A stretch of DNA of 64,000 bases from Rhizobacter sp. (GCA_019635355.1 JAHBZQ010000001.1:2914001-2978000); one strand, 5' to 3'. Shown: positions 28,781-38,218, numbered from the stretch's first letter. Numbers and translations are program-made. The notes: generated by a model from the sequence alone, not told the origin.

Positions 28781-30658
28781 ATGCGCGATCGCCTCCGTCT
28801 CCGCTTCCGGCCCTTTTCGTGGATGAGCCTGCTGGTGCTCTGGCTGCTTGCGGCAGCCGCGCTGCAGGGGCGTGCCGCACCGGCCGAGGGCAAGGTCATC
28901 GTCATGCAGCAAGCCATCACAGCGTCCGGCGCGAGCGACCAGTTCCCGGACGAGCAGACCGTGCGCCCCGTGTCCCTGCCCGATGACTGGTGGCGCAGCC
29001 GGCCGCGCGAAGACGGCCCGGTGTGGTACCGGCTACGCTTCGACGCGCCTGAGGCTGCCGGCAGCCCCGAGCATCTGATGGCCGCCTACCTCGAGCGGGT
29101 GTGCAGCAACGCCGAGGTGCAGCTCAACGGCTTCCTCGTGCACAGCGGCGGGCGCATGACGGAGCCGCTCACGCGCAACTGCGCCTACCCGCAGCTGGTG
29201 CCGCTGCCGGCCAGCCTGCTGAAGGCGGAAGGCAACACGCTCGACATCAAGGTGCAGGGCTACGCGGTGCAGAAGGTCTCGTCGCGCCAGCGCTCGGGCG
29301 GCCTCTCGGCCGTGAAGATCGGGCCGCAGGCGCTGCTCGCCGAAGAGCAGGCTTCGCAGACCTTCTGGAACGTGACGGCCCTTCAGATGCTGGCCGTGGC
29401 CACCACCGTGCTGGCCGCCTTCCTGCTGTTCCTTCGGGCGATCAACCCCAAGGAGGCGCACCTGGGCTACCTGGGGCTTCTCATCCTGGGCTGGAACGCG
29501 CTCGGCCTGCGCAGCTGGTGGGCCCACATCCCGGTCGACACCCACACCGTGGAGTTGCTCACCTGCGTGGGGTTTGCCATCGTCACCGGGCTCACGGTGC
29601 AGTTCCTGCTGAGCTACAGCGCCCTGCGCTCGCGCATGATCGAAGCCGGCCTGCTCGCGCAGTGCCTGATGGTGCCGCTGACGCTCGCGCTGGCCGGGCC
29701 GCAGCGCCTCTTCAACCTCAGCAGCGCCTGGTACCTGCTGATGGTGCTGGAGGTGGTGGCGATGATGGTGCTCTACCTCTACACCGAGTGGCGCGCCCGG
29801 CGGCGCACCTTCTGGCCGATGGCCGCGATGATGGCGGTGCTCGCGCTGCTGGTGGCGATGGACCGGGCCGCGCAGTTCGACTGGATGCCGCGCGTGAACC
29901 TGCTCAACTTCGCACTGCCGGTGATCTTCTTCGCCATCGCCTCGCGGCAGATCAAGATGTTCGGCCACGCACTGCGCTCGGCCGAAGCGGCACGCAACTC
30001 GCTCGATCGCCGCCTCGCCGAAGCCACCGCCGAGATGGAACGCAACTACGTGCAGATGGCCGAGCTGCGCGTCGAGCAGGTCACCGAGAAGGAACGCAAG
30101 CGAATTGCCGGCGACCTGCACGACGACCTGGGCGCGAAGCTCCTGACCATCGTGCACACCAGCGAGTCGGAGCGCATCTCGTCGCTGGCTCGCGAGGCGC
30201 TGGAGGAGATGCGCCTCTCGGTGCGCGGCCTCACCGGCAAGCCGCTGCCGGTGGCCGATGCGCTGGCCGACTGGCGCGCCGAGACCGTGTCGCGCCTGGG
30301 CCAGGCCGGCATCGAGGTCGACTGGCGCAGCCCCACCGAAGACGTGACGCAGCTGCTCTCGGCGCGCGCCTTCGTGCAGACGACACGCATCCTGCGCGAG
30401 GCGGTCAGCAACGTCATCAAGCACTCGGGCGCCTCGCACTGCAAGGTGCGCTGCACCCTCGGCCAGCAGGACTTCGTGCTCGTGGTGCAAGACAACGGCA
30501 AGGGCATCCCGATGGAGCTCGACGGCAAGCTCGACCGTGGCCACGGCATGGCCAGCATGAAGCACCGCGCCAAGCAGATGCAGGGCCAGTGCCTGGTGGA
30601 GTCGGGCCCCGGCTACGGAACCGTGATCCGGCTCACGCTTCCCCTGGGTACGGCCTGA
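28781..30658 (+). CDS. Sensor histidine kinase (HisKA_3, 7TM receptor type)
   Basis: 625 residues. Following an N-terminal signal anchor there is a periplasmic jelly-roll-like region (about 40-190), then seven or so membrane helices (about 200-400), and a cytoplasmic kinase of the NarX/DegS class. The phospho-acceptor is His447 in GDLHDDLGAKL, and the ATPase has REAVSNVIKHSGAS and DNGKGIP. The overall plan is that of 7TMR-DISM sensors, which detect extracellular carbohydrates or other ligands. It is paired with the response regulator 80 bp downstream. ATG 28781 gives the expected signal anchor. Confidence 0.9.
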   Translation: MRDRLRLRFRPFSWMSLLVLWLLAAAALQGRAAPAEGKVIVMQQAITASGASDQFPDEQTVRPVSLPDDWWRSRPREDGPVWYRLRFDAPEAAGSPEHLMAAYLERVCSNAEVQLNGFLVHSGGRMTEPLTRNCAYPQLVPLPASLLKAEGNTLDIKVQGYAVQKVSSRQRSGGLSAVKIGPQALLAEEQASQTFWNVTALQMLAVATTVLAAFLLFLRAINPKEAHLGYLGLLILGWNALGLRSWWAHIPVDTHTVELLTCVGFAIVTGLTVQFLLSYSALRSRMIEAGLLAQCLMVPLTLALAGPQRLFNLSSAWYLLMVLEVVAMMVLYLYTEWRARRRTFWPMAAMMAVLALLVAMDRAAQFDWMPRVNLLNFALPVIFFAIASRQIKMFGHALRSAEAARNSLDRRLAEATAEMERNYVQMAELRVEQVTEKERKRIAGDLHDDLGAKLLTIVHTSESERISSLAREALEEMRLSVRGLTGKPLPVADALADWRAETVSRLGQAGIEVDWRSPTEDVTQLLSARAFVQTTRILREAVSNVIKHSGASHCKVRCTLGQQDFVLVVQDNGKGIPMELDGKLDRGHGMASMKHRAKQMQGQCLVESGPGYGTVIRLTLPLGTA

Positions 30659-30738
30659 GATTGAGCGCCGCGAGGCGTTCTGCAGAACCGCCGGACTGTT
30701 AGGATGCACTTCGGTTTTTCACCGTGCGAGTTGCCGCC

Positions 30739-31392
30739 ATGAACAAGATCCTGTTGTTGGAAGACCTTCCTGAAATCCGCAGCTGGCTCAAGGCGCTGGC
30801 CTTGCAGGTGTTTCCGCAGGCGCAGGTGTTCGAAGCCGCGCGGGTGCACGATGCGCTGGCGCTGATCACCGCCGAACGTTTCGAGATCGCGATGATCGAC
30901 CTCGGCCTGCCCGATGGCTCTGGCGTCGACGTGGTCGCGGCGCTGCAGAAGGCCCAGCCAGAAGCGCAGTCGGTCGTGGTCACCATCCACGACGACGACG
31001 ATCACCTCTTCCCCGCGCTGCAGGCCGGCGCCTTCGGCTACCTGCTGAAAGAGCAGCCCCGCGAGCATTTCGTCGAGCAGCTGCAGCGCATCAGCCAGGG
31101 CGAGCCGCCGCTGTCGCCCTCCATCGCCCGCCGCGTGATCGCCTATTTCGCCGCACAAAACAAGCCGCAGGAGCGCCCGCAGAACCTGCCGCACGTGCAG
31201 CTCACCGACCGCGAAAACGAAGTGCTGCTGTGGGTGGCCAAGGGCTTCACGCTGCCCGAGATCGGTGTGCAGCTGAACCTCTCGCGCCACACCATCGCCG
31301 ACTACGTGAAGCAGATCTACCGCAAGCTCAACGTGAGCTCGCGCGCTGAAGCGGCACTCGAAGCACAACGGCTGGGTCTGTTCCGTCGATGA
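30739..31392 (+). CDS. Response regulator, NarL/FixJ family
   Basis: 217 residues: receiver domain with acidic residues Glu8/Asp9 and phosphorylation site Asp54 (IDLGLPDG), and a C-terminal LuxR-type helix-turn-helix (LTDRENEVLLWVAKGFTLPEIGVQLNLSRHTIADYVKQIYRKL). It is the partner of the preceding kinase. Its stop overlaps the start of ruvA by four bases (ATGA), an unusual link between a two-component system and recombination genes. Confidence 0.95.
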   Translation: MNKILLLEDLPEIRSWLKALALQVFPQAQVFEAARVHDALALITAERFEIAMIDLGLPDGSGVDVVAALQKAQPEAQSVVVTIHDDDDHLFPALQAGAFGYLLKEQPREHFVEQLQRISQGEPPLSPSIARRVIAYFAAQNKPQERPQNLPHVQLTDRENEVLLWVAKGFTLPEIGVQLNLSRHTIADYVKQIYRKLNVSSRAEAALEAQRLGLFRR

Positions 31393-31961
31393 TCGGCCGC
31401 CTCACCGGGCTGCTCGCAGAAAAAAATCCGCCGCAACTGCTCGTGGACGTGGGCGGCGTCGGCTACGAAGTCGACGTGCCGATGAGCACGTTCTACAACC
31501 TGCCGGCCCTGGGCGAGCGTGTCTCGCTGCTCACGCACTTCGTGGTGCGCGAAGACGCGCAGGTGCTGTTCGGTTTCCTCACTGCCGAAGAGCGCGCCAC
31601 CTTCCGCCAGCTCGTGAAGATCTCGGGCATCGGCCCACGCACGGCCTTGTCCATCCTCTCGGGCCTGAGCGTGGGCGAGCTGGCGCAGGCCGTGTCGCTG
31701 CAGGAAAGCGGCCGCCTCATCAAGGTGCCGGGCATCGGCAAGAAGACCGCCGAGCGACTGCTGCTCGAACTGAAGGGCAAGCTCGGGCCCGATCTCGCGC
31801 TGCCCACGAGCGTGGCCAACGACGCCCAAGCCGACATCCTGCAAGCCCTGGTGGCCCTCGGCTACAGCGACCGCGAAGCGGCCCTCGCGCTCAAGAGCCT
31901 GCCCGCCGACGTGGGCGTGAGCGACGGCATCAAGCTCGCGTTGAAGGCACTGGCCAAGTAG
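31389..31961 (+). CDS. ruvA: Holliday junction branch-migration protein RuvA
   Basis: 190 residues with the three RuvA domains: OB fold (MIGRLTGLL...LTHFVVREDAQVLFGF), tandem helix-hairpin-helix (ISGIGPRTALSILSGLS and VPGIGKKTAERLLLEL), and the short C-terminal UBA-like RuvB-binding domain (ALVALGYSDREAALAL). It binds four-way junctions and recruits RuvB. In most bacteria ruvB follows directly; here ruvB lies 6.3 kb downstream beyond cargo genes. Confidence 0.97.
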   Translation: MIGRLTGLLAEKNPPQLLVDVGGVGYEVDVPMSTFYNLPALGERVSLLTHFVVREDAQVLFGFLTAEERATFRQLVKISGIGPRTALSILSGLSVGELAQAVSLQESGRLIKVPGIGKKTAERLLLELKGKLGPDLALPTSVANDAQADILQALVALGYSDREAALALKSLPADVGVSDGIKLALKALAK

Positions 31962-32096
31962 TACAAGCATGAACTGCACAGGCGTGCAAACATTGCTTAC
32001 AACTTGCACCGGGTCACGGGGGCGGGGTCTGAAATGTCCCCGTCATGGGCAGGGTCGACACATAAAATTCGCCGGCTCTTTGCAGCGTCGCCGTCC

Positions 32097-32588
32097 ATGT
32101 CCGACCTGATCAACCCTCGTCTTTTCGCTCGTGTCGAGCGTTCCCTGCGCAAGCGGTTGAACGTCAACGTGACGCCCCATCTGAAACGTTGCGCCGCTCA
32201 TGCCAAGAGCGAAGACGATTTCATGGCGGCGGCGGCCCGCATGCTGATCAACCCGCAGGAGCGGCAGGAGTGGCTGGCCTCGTGGGCGTCGCGCCGCCAC
32301 AACGAAGGGGCCGACACCACCCCGGCCGAGCTGGACACCACCACCCCCTCGTCGCTCGATGCCCCGCTGCAGCGCACCTTCCGCATCACCCCCCAGCAGC
32401 GCGAACGTGTGCGTGAAGCGCTGGCCAACGAGCTCGGCCCGATTGCCGACCTGTTGCTCGACAACGAAGCCCGGCGCGCCGACTCCGTGACCGAATTGCT
32501 GCAACGCCTGGAGTCGCATCTGGAAAGCGACGAACAGCGCGCCCGTTTCCGCCAGTCCACGCTATCTTCCCGTTCGCTCGACGCCTGA
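32097..32588 (+). CDS. Hypothetical protein
   Basis: 163 residues, mostly helical and charged, no signal peptide, no membrane segments. Helical segments such as RVERSLRKRLNVNV and the C-terminal LQRLESHLESDEQRARFR suggest a small DNA- or protein-associated helix bundle. ATG 32097 is chosen over an in-frame ATG at 32004 because family-like composition begins there. I do not recognise it. It lies 136 bp after ruvA on the same strand. Confidence 0.5.
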   Translation: MSDLINPRLFARVERSLRKRLNVNVTPHLKRCAAHAKSEDDFMAAAARMLINPQERQEWLASWASRRHNEGADTTPAELDTTTPSSLDAPLQRTFRITPQQRERVREALANELGPIADLLLDNEARRADSVTELLQRLESHLESDEQRARFRQSTLSSRSLDA

Positions 32589-32674
32589 GTCGTGCTCCTG
32601 GCAGTTGGTTGTGAAGCGCCTGCGGTGCCCACCGCGGCGGCGACTCGAATCCGTTTCACCCTCCGAGACCGTCC

Positions 32675-33547
32675 ATGAACCTGAAGCTCAGATTCAACCT
32701 GGTGTTCACGCTGCTGTTCGTCATCGCGCTGGCCGTGGCCGGCGGCACGGTGTACCGCCTGGTGCAGGCCAACGCGAGTGCCGAAGTGGTGCGCGATGCG
32801 CAGCGCCTGATGGACGTGGCCATCGCCGTGCGCGGCTACACCGTCGACAACATCAAGCCCCACCTCGACCCGCTGCTCGACCGCCATTTCCTGCCCGAGA
32901 CGGTGCCGGCCTTCGCAGCCACCGAGACGCTCGCCCGCCTGGCCGCCAAGCAGCCGGGCTACAGCTACAAGGAAGCGACGCTCAACCCGACCAACCCGCG
33001 CGACAAGCCTCTCGATTGGGAGCGCCGGATCGTCGACCGTTTCCGCGCCGAGCCCAAGACCACCGAGCTGTCGGGTGAGGTCGAGACCGGCAAGGGCGAC
33101 CTCTTCTACGTCGCACGGCCGATCCGCATCACCAACCCGGCGTGCCTCGCCTGCCACAGCACGCCGGCCGCCGCGCCGCCCAGCCTGATCGCACGTTATG
33201 GCGACAAGGCCGGCTTCGGCTGGCAGCTCAACGAGATCGTCGGCGCACAGATCGTGGCCGTGCCCACCACGCTGCCGCGCGAGAAGGCCCAGCAGCTCTT
33301 CGCCACCTTCACCGGCTCGCTGGTGGCGGTGTTCGTCGCCCTCTTCCTGGTGCTCAACTGGCTGCTGCAGCGGCTCGTGGTCCAGCCGGTGCGCGAGGTG
33401 GCGATGGCCGCCCGGCGTGTGAGCCAGGGCGACCTGTCGCTGGCCGAATTCTCCGAAGACCGCCCCGACGAGATCGGCACGCTGCAGAAGTCGTTCAACC
33501 GCATGCGCCGCAGCCTGGTGAAGGCGATGGGCATGCTCAGGAATTGA
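32675..33547 (+). CDS. c-type haem-binding Tll0287/DUF3365 protein with HAMP domain
   Basis: 290 residues. An N-terminal membrane anchor is followed by a periplasmic DUF3365-type domain carrying a CxxCH haem attachment site (Cys157, Cys160, His161 in CLACH), a second membrane helix near 217-240, and a HAMP domain (RLVVQPVREVAMAARRVSQGDLSLAEFSEDRPDEIGTLQKSFNRM). The protein ends directly after HAMP with no kinase, cyclase or chemotaxis module, so it lacks a recognised output. It may sense redox or a gas through haem and signal to another protein. Confidence 0.85.
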   Translation: MNLKLRFNLVFTLLFVIALAVAGGTVYRLVQANASAEVVRDAQRLMDVAIAVRGYTVDNIKPHLDPLLDRHFLPETVPAFAATETLARLAAKQPGYSYKEATLNPTNPRDKPLDWERRIVDRFRAEPKTTELSGEVETGKGDLFYVARPIRITNPACLACHSTPAAAPPSLIARYGDKAGFGWQLNEIVGAQIVAVPTTLPREKAQQLFATFTGSLVAVFVALFLVLNWLLQRLVVQPVREVAMAARRVSQGDLSLAEFSEDRPDEIGTLQKSFNRMRRSLVKAMGMLRN

Positions 33548-33570
33548 GCCCCCCAGTCGCTGGCGCTCCT

Positions 33571-33655
33571 GCCCCCGAGGGGCGCCACCCATCGGACCGG
33601 CAAAGCCGGATCCTTGGGCGTGGCTCGATGAACGCCTGACCCTTTGGGTCGGCGT
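33571..33655. terminator. Stem-loop cluster in the convergent intergenic region
   Basis: Three hairpins lie between the two convergent genes: GCCCC/GGGGC with loop CGA (33571-33583), CCGGC/GCCGG with loop AAA (around 33597-33609), and a ten-base stem with one bulge built from ACGCCTGACCC and GGGTCGGCGT (33632-33655). None has a long T run on either strand. They probably act as a bidirectional terminator region. Confidence 0.5.
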
Positions 33656-33657
33656 CT

Positions 33658-34122
33658 TCAGTGTTTCCCATGGGAGGTGGCTGCCCCTTCCACGTTCACC
33701 GTCACCGTCACCTCGCCCGCCTTCTCGAACTTGAGCTTGAGCGGGAACTTGTCGCCCTGCTTCAGCGGTGCCTTCAGGCCCATCAGCATGATGTGCAGGC
33801 CGCCGGGCTTGAGTTCGACGGCCTGGCCGGCCAGCACGTCGACGGCCGACACCTCGCGCATGCGCATCACGTTGCCGTCCATCTTCATCTCGTGCAGCTC
33901 CACGCTGGCCGCCACCTCGGCCGTGGCCGAGACCAGCTTGTCGCCGGCCGCGCCGGCGTTGCGCACGCTCAGGTAGGCGCCGCCCGTCGGCTGGCCAGGG
34001 GCGGTGGCGCGGGCGTAGGGATGGCCGATCGTCAGATCGCCCACCTTGAACGAATGGGCGTGGGCGGCGAGCGCAATGGTGCTCAGGGAAAGTGCAGTCA
34101 GCAGTCGGCGGGTGAGGGTCAT
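33658..34122 (-). CDS. Periplasmic copper(I) chaperone PCuAC
   Basis: 154 residues with a cleavable signal peptide (cut near AHA/HSF). The copper motif is complete: His77 and Met79 in HEMKM, Met86/Met88, then His110 and Met112 in HIMLMG. PCuAC binds Cu(I) and feeds it to cytochrome oxidase assembly or copper uptake. It lies downstream of a TonB receptor, PepSY protein and DUF2946 protein on the same strand. Confidence 0.92.
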   Translation of the reverse strand: MTLTRRLLTALSLSTIALAAHAHSFKVGDLTIGHPYARATAPGQPTGGAYLSVRNAGAAGDKLVSATAEVAASVELHEMKMDGNVMRMREVSAVDVLAGQAVELKPGGLHIMLMGLKAPLKQGDKFPLKLKFEKAGEVTVTVNVEGAATSHGKH

Positions 34123-34150
34123 GGGTGCTCCTTGGGGTTGAGGGGAATGA

Positions 34151-36409
34151 TCACAGGTCGAACTTGAGTTCGGCGTTGAAGGTGCGCTGCGTGTAGGGGT
34201 GGAAGGCCCAGTAGCGCGCGTTGTTGAGGTTGTCGACGCCGAAGGCGGCCGACCACTGTTTGTCGAATCGGACGACCACGCGCAGGTCGGCCACCAGGAA
34301 CGAGCTGACGCCCATGTAGGTGCGGCCGTTGGGGTCGCTGTTGTCGAGCGTGCCGTATTGCTTGCCGCTGTAGCGCACGCCGAGGGTGGTGGTCAGGTGC
34401 TCGGTGGCCTGATACGTGGCCAGCAGGTTCGCACGCCAGCGCGGCACGCGCGGCTGCCACTTGCCAACGCTGGAGGGGGCCTTGTCGTTCTTCGTGATGA
34501 TGGAGTCGGCGTAGGTGAGGCTGCCGCTCAGCTCCAGCCCGCGAATGCCGACACGACTTGATGACGCCGCGATCTCCAGCCCGTAGGTGCGGATGGCGTC
34601 GACATTCTGGATGTTGGTGACGGCCGGGCTGACGGTCACGTTGGTCTGCGAGTACAGCGCATCGGCCGTGCGCTCGGCAAAGAAGGTGGTGCGCACCTGG
34701 CCGCGCGGCAGCGCGCGCTCGGCGGTCCACTCGGTCGTCCACGACTTCTCGGGGCGGAGGTCAGGATCGTTGTTGATCAGCACGCCGCCGACGATCGACC
34801 CCTGGTACAGCTCGGCCACGGTCGGCGCGCGCACGGCGCGGCCGAGCGAGGCCTTGAGCGTCCAGTCGTCATCGAGCTGGTACGACACGGCCGCCTTGGG
34901 CGAGAACCAGGTCTCGGCTCGCTCGCCGTGGGGCCGCTCCGTCGTCGCGTTGGCGGTGCGGCCGTTGAAGGCGCGCCAGTGTTCGAGCCGGCCGCCCAGC
35001 ACCAGGCGCCATTCGTCATTGATGTGCCAGGCGTCCTGTGCCCACAGGCTGTGCAGCGTGGTGTCGCCCTGGAAGGCCGACTGGCGCGCGCCGGGCTCAC
35101 CAGCGGCCCAGTCGCCCACCGCAAGGAAGGTCTGGGTGCGCAGCTTGTATGCCTCCCGCTGAAGCCCAGCTTCGACCGTGTGCATGGTGCCGGCCGGGCG
35201 CCAGATGCCCTTGAGCGAGAGCGTGTTCCACCCGGTACCTGCCATGTCGGTGATGCCGCTGGCCGAATTGCGCACCTGGTCACGCGCGTAGTCGTAGAGG
35301 CTGGCGCCCGCCTCCCAGTCCCATTCGCCACGTGTCTGGCTCTTGAGGCCAAAGCCATGCGCCACATGCTCCAGCCGTGCCTTGCTGCCGGCGAAGTCGC
35401 TGGCGACCAGGGTGTAGTCTCGGCCGTCGATGTTGACCACGCCACTCGTGACGGTGTTGCCCGCCGCGTCGCGCAAGTAGCTCTGCACCTCGCGCTCGTT
35501 GTCGTTGCGCCAGTAGCCGAGCGTGTACGAGGCACGCACGGTCGGCGAGACGTCGTAGGCCAGCTTGAACTTGGCGTGGTCCTGCACGGTGCGGCTGCGG
35601 TTGGTGTCGCCGAGGATCCACCAGTCCTGATTCGTTGGATTGCGGTCGGCCACCGCGCCAGTGACCGGCGTGCCGGCGTTGCCTGCCACGCCCTGCGCCA
35701 CACGCCGGTTGGCAAACGCGATGGGCTGACCTTCGCTGTCGAGGTGATTCAGGTTGACCCACCACGACAGCGCACCTTCACGGCTGCCGATCGACGCACT
35801 GCCCGACTGGCCGCCAAAGCGGTCGTTGGTGTTGTATTGCTTGTAGCGCTGCGTGTAGCCCTGCAGCTTCACATGCGCTTCGAGCTTCTGCGGCATGCGC
35901 GTCACGTAGTCGACCACCGCGCCCGCCGAATTGCCCGGATAGGCGGCCGAGAACGGGCCGTACATCACGTCGACACGGTCGATCTCTTCCGGCGTCACCA
36001 GGCCCCAGCGCGGGGTGTAGGTCGCGCCGTTGCCCAGCAGGTTCGACAGCAGGATGCCATCGGCATACACCAGCGAGCGGGCGCTGTTGCCCGTGCCCGA
36101 GGCGCGGGTGGCGAGCACCGCGTGGTCGTAGTCGCCGATGTAGCGCTTGCGCACGTTGAGGCTCGGGAAGTACTTGAGCGCGTCTTCCGAATCGGTGGCG
36201 TTGATGCTGCGTGCGATCTGCTTGCCGTCGATGGTCTCGGTGGTGGTCGGGATCTCGAGCGGCAGCGTGGCCGGGCGGTTGCCGACGATGGTGACGCGGT
36301 CGAGCTCGCGCACCGGCGGCGTGGGCTCGGTGGTCTGTGCGCCTGTGGCTAGCGGGAACATGGCCGCGGCCAGGCTGCCAAGCTGGAAGGGAAGGGTTCT
36401 GGTGGTCAT
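34151..36409 (-). CDS. TonB-dependent outer-membrane receptor
   Basis: 752 residues. A signal peptide is followed by a TonB-box-like segment, a plug domain (about 40-170, with RIDGK-type and VDVMYGPFSAAYPGNSAGAVVDYVTR motifs), and a 22-strand barrel ending in the phenylalanine/leucine C-terminus NAELKFDL. Start ATG 36409 gives the signal peptide. The context (PCuAC, PepSY and DUF2946) is that of OprC-like copper receptors; a siderophore substrate cannot be excluded. Confidence 0.9.
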   Translation of the reverse strand: MTTRTLPFQLGSLAAAMFPLATGAQTTEPTPPVRELDRVTIVGNRPATLPLEIPTTTETIDGKQIARSINATDSEDALKYFPSLNVRKRYIGDYDHAVLATRASGTGNSARSLVYADGILLSNLLGNGATYTPRWGLVTPEEIDRVDVMYGPFSAAYPGNSAGAVVDYVTRMPQKLEAHVKLQGYTQRYKQYNTNDRFGGQSGSASIGSREGALSWWVNLNHLDSEGQPIAFANRRVAQGVAGNAGTPVTGAVADRNPTNQDWWILGDTNRSRTVQDHAKFKLAYDVSPTVRASYTLGYWRNDNEREVQSYLRDAAGNTVTSGVVNIDGRDYTLVASDFAGSKARLEHVAHGFGLKSQTRGEWDWEAGASLYDYARDQVRNSASGITDMAGTGWNTLSLKGIWRPAGTMHTVEAGLQREAYKLRTQTFLAVGDWAAGEPGARQSAFQGDTTLHSLWAQDAWHINDEWRLVLGGRLEHWRAFNGRTANATTERPHGERAETWFSPKAAVSYQLDDDWTLKASLGRAVRAPTVAELYQGSIVGGVLINNDPDLRPEKSWTTEWTAERALPRGQVRTTFFAERTADALYSQTNVTVSPAVTNIQNVDAIRTYGLEIAASSSRVGIRGLELSGSLTYADSIITKNDKAPSSVGKWQPRVPRWRANLLATYQATEHLTTTLGVRYSGKQYGTLDNSDPNGRTYMGVSSFLVADLRVVVRFDKQWSAAFGVDNLNNARYWAFHPYTQRTFNAELKFDL

Positions 36410-36416
36410 GAGAATT

Positions 36417-37748
36417 TCAACAAGAAGGTGAGACCTGTCGGCGGCGCCACGCGGCGGCCAGCAGTTCAAGCATCAGGAAGAGGGCCGCGCTCACGCCGAA
36501 CACCGGCATGGCCAGCGCCATCGCGGCAGCGAACAGCCACAGCGGCCACGGCACCGCGCGCACCTGTGCGGCCAACACCGGCGGGGCGCCCACGCGGCGA
36601 GGCGGGCGGCGCTTCCACCACATCGTCACGCCCGAGATCACCGAGAAGACGAGGCCGAGTGCCGCCAGCACCAGCAGCACCTGGTTCCACACGCCGAACT
36701 CGCCGCGGTGGAAGGGAATGCCGAGCGCCGTGGCGCGTGACAGGGCTGGCAGGTCACCCCACCCCGAACGGTGCAGCACGCGGCCCGAGCCGGTGTCGAG
36801 CAGCAGCACCGCGCGCTGGGTGGGGCGGCGGCGGTCGACGCTCTCGGCGCGCAGCACGCCACGTTCGGTCTGCAGCAACGTGAGCTGCAGTGGCACGCCG
36901 GGCGCTTCAGCCTGGGCCACCGCATACAAGGCCTGCAGGCTCAGGCGGCCTCCCTCACCGGGCGCGCTCGACTGCAAGCCGGCGGGCGGGCGTGGTGTCG
37001 ATTGGCCAAGTGCCTTCTGCGCGCTGCGGAAGTTCTCGCCGCTGTAGCGCGACCAGGTGAGGCCCGTGACCAGCACCACGATCAGCACGCCCCCGGCCAG
37101 CAGGCCCACGCTTGCATGCAGGTCGCGCCAGGTGGCCCGGCCGCGCCCGAAGCGGGGCACCAGCACACGCCAACCGAGGCCGCCTGCGGCGACCGGGCGC
37201 GGCCACCACAGGTAGAGCCCCGTGGCCAGCATCACCAGCATCCAGCTCGCCGCGAGCTCCACTGGCCAGCGCCAGCCATCGCCCTGCTGGTAGCGCGAAT
37301 GCAGTCGGCGTGCCCAATCCTTGAATCGCTCGCCTTCGGCCAGGTGACCCAGCACCTCGCTCGTGTACGGATTGACGTAGACCGTGCGCGCCGGCGCGTG
37401 GCCGGCATGCTCTCCCTGCGTGGCCGCGGCAAAGAGGACCTGCGTGCTGTCACCCGGCCGATGCGCCGGGATCACCGCGCGAAGCGCCGCGCCATGCGCA
37501 TGCGCACGTGCTGCGCTGAGTTGCTCGTCGATCGACGCGACCGCGCTGCCCAGGGGCACACGGTCGAGGTGGCCGTGCAGCTGCGCTTCGATCTGCGGCG
37601 AGAGCGCATACAGCAGGCCGGTCAGCGCGGCCGCGATCACGAGCGGCGTGGTCACGAGGCCGGCCCAGAAGTGCACCCGCCAGAAGAGGCGGTGGAGGTC
37701 AGCGCGGCGCGTCGAAGCGCCGGCCGGAGGGGGGATGTCGGTGGTCAT
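36417..37748 (-). CDS. PepSY domain-containing membrane protein
   Basis: 443 residues with four to five membrane helices. Typical features are the N-terminal RLFWRVHFWAGLVTTPLVIAAALTGLLYA helix with a histidine pair, WRDLHASVGL, and the C-terminal GVTMWWKRRP. The family (PepSY_TM) includes FsrB-like reductases acting with TonB receptors on iron or copper chelates. It is 7 bp from the TonB receptor start and upstream of it in the operon. Confidence 0.9.
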   Translation of the reverse strand: MTTDIPPPAGASTRRADLHRLFWRVHFWAGLVTTPLVIAAALTGLLYALSPQIEAQLHGHLDRVPLGSAVASIDEQLSAARAHAHGAALRAVIPAHRPGDSTQVLFAAATQGEHAGHAPARTVYVNPYTSEVLGHLAEGERFKDWARRLHSRYQQGDGWRWPVELAASWMLVMLATGLYLWWPRPVAAGGLGWRVLVPRFGRGRATWRDLHASVGLLAGGVLIVVLVTGLTWSRYSGENFRSAQKALGQSTPRPPAGLQSSAPGEGGRLSLQALYAVAQAEAPGVPLQLTLLQTERGVLRAESVDRRRPTQRAVLLLDTGSGRVLHRSGWGDLPALSRATALGIPFHRGEFGVWNQVLLVLAALGLVFSVISGVTMWWKRRPPRRVGAPPVLAAQVRAVPWPLWLFAAAMALAMPVFGVSAALFLMLELLAAAWRRRQVSPSC

Positions 37749-37828
37749 GGCAATCGTCCTGAACGCCCGCGACGAGGCCGCAGGCCGGTCGGCAAGCCGT
37801 CGCACACAGCGGCTTGCCTCAGAGAAGT

Positions 37829-38218
37829 TCAGGCGATGGCGGGTGGCGCGTGGTAGCGCTGGGTGAGCCAGCGGGCGCTGGCGTCCACGGGGGGAGCCGT
37901 GGCAGCGGGACGCAAGGTGAACGGGGTTGTGGCCGGCGCCACGGCCACGCTGGCCATCGGCACCGGTGCCCCCAGCGCGACGACGGCGCTGAGCGCGCAA
38001 TGGTCGGCCGCGTGCGTGGCCGCGTGGTCCTGGGCCGGCTCGCCATCGAGGGCGATGGTCTTCACGCCGTAGACCGTGCAGACCTCCACCAGCGCCTTGC
38101 CCTGTGCCTCAGCGGAGGCACTCGCCAGCAGCGGCACCGCCGCCTTCAGCAGCAGCGCGCAGGCGAAGAGCCACACGGCAAATCGCGAGTTGAAGGCGCT
38201 GGCGGGGCGGCGGAACAT
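37829..38218 (-). CDS. DUF2946 family protein
   Basis: 129 residues. An N-terminal membrane helix/signal anchor is followed by CTVYGVKTIALDG and DHCALSAVV segments; the two cysteines and histidines are the features shared by DUF2946 proteins, commonly encoded with copper uptake genes. Start ATG 38218 is chosen since it places the helix at the N terminus. First gene of the minus-strand copper-type set; divergent from ruvB. Confidence 0.8.
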   Translation of the reverse strand: MFRRPASAFNSRFAVWLFACALLLKAAVPLLASASAEAQGKALVEVCTVYGVKTIALDGEPAQDHAATHAADHCALSAVVALGAPVPMASVAVAPATTPFTLRPAATAPPVDASARWLTQRYHAPPAIA

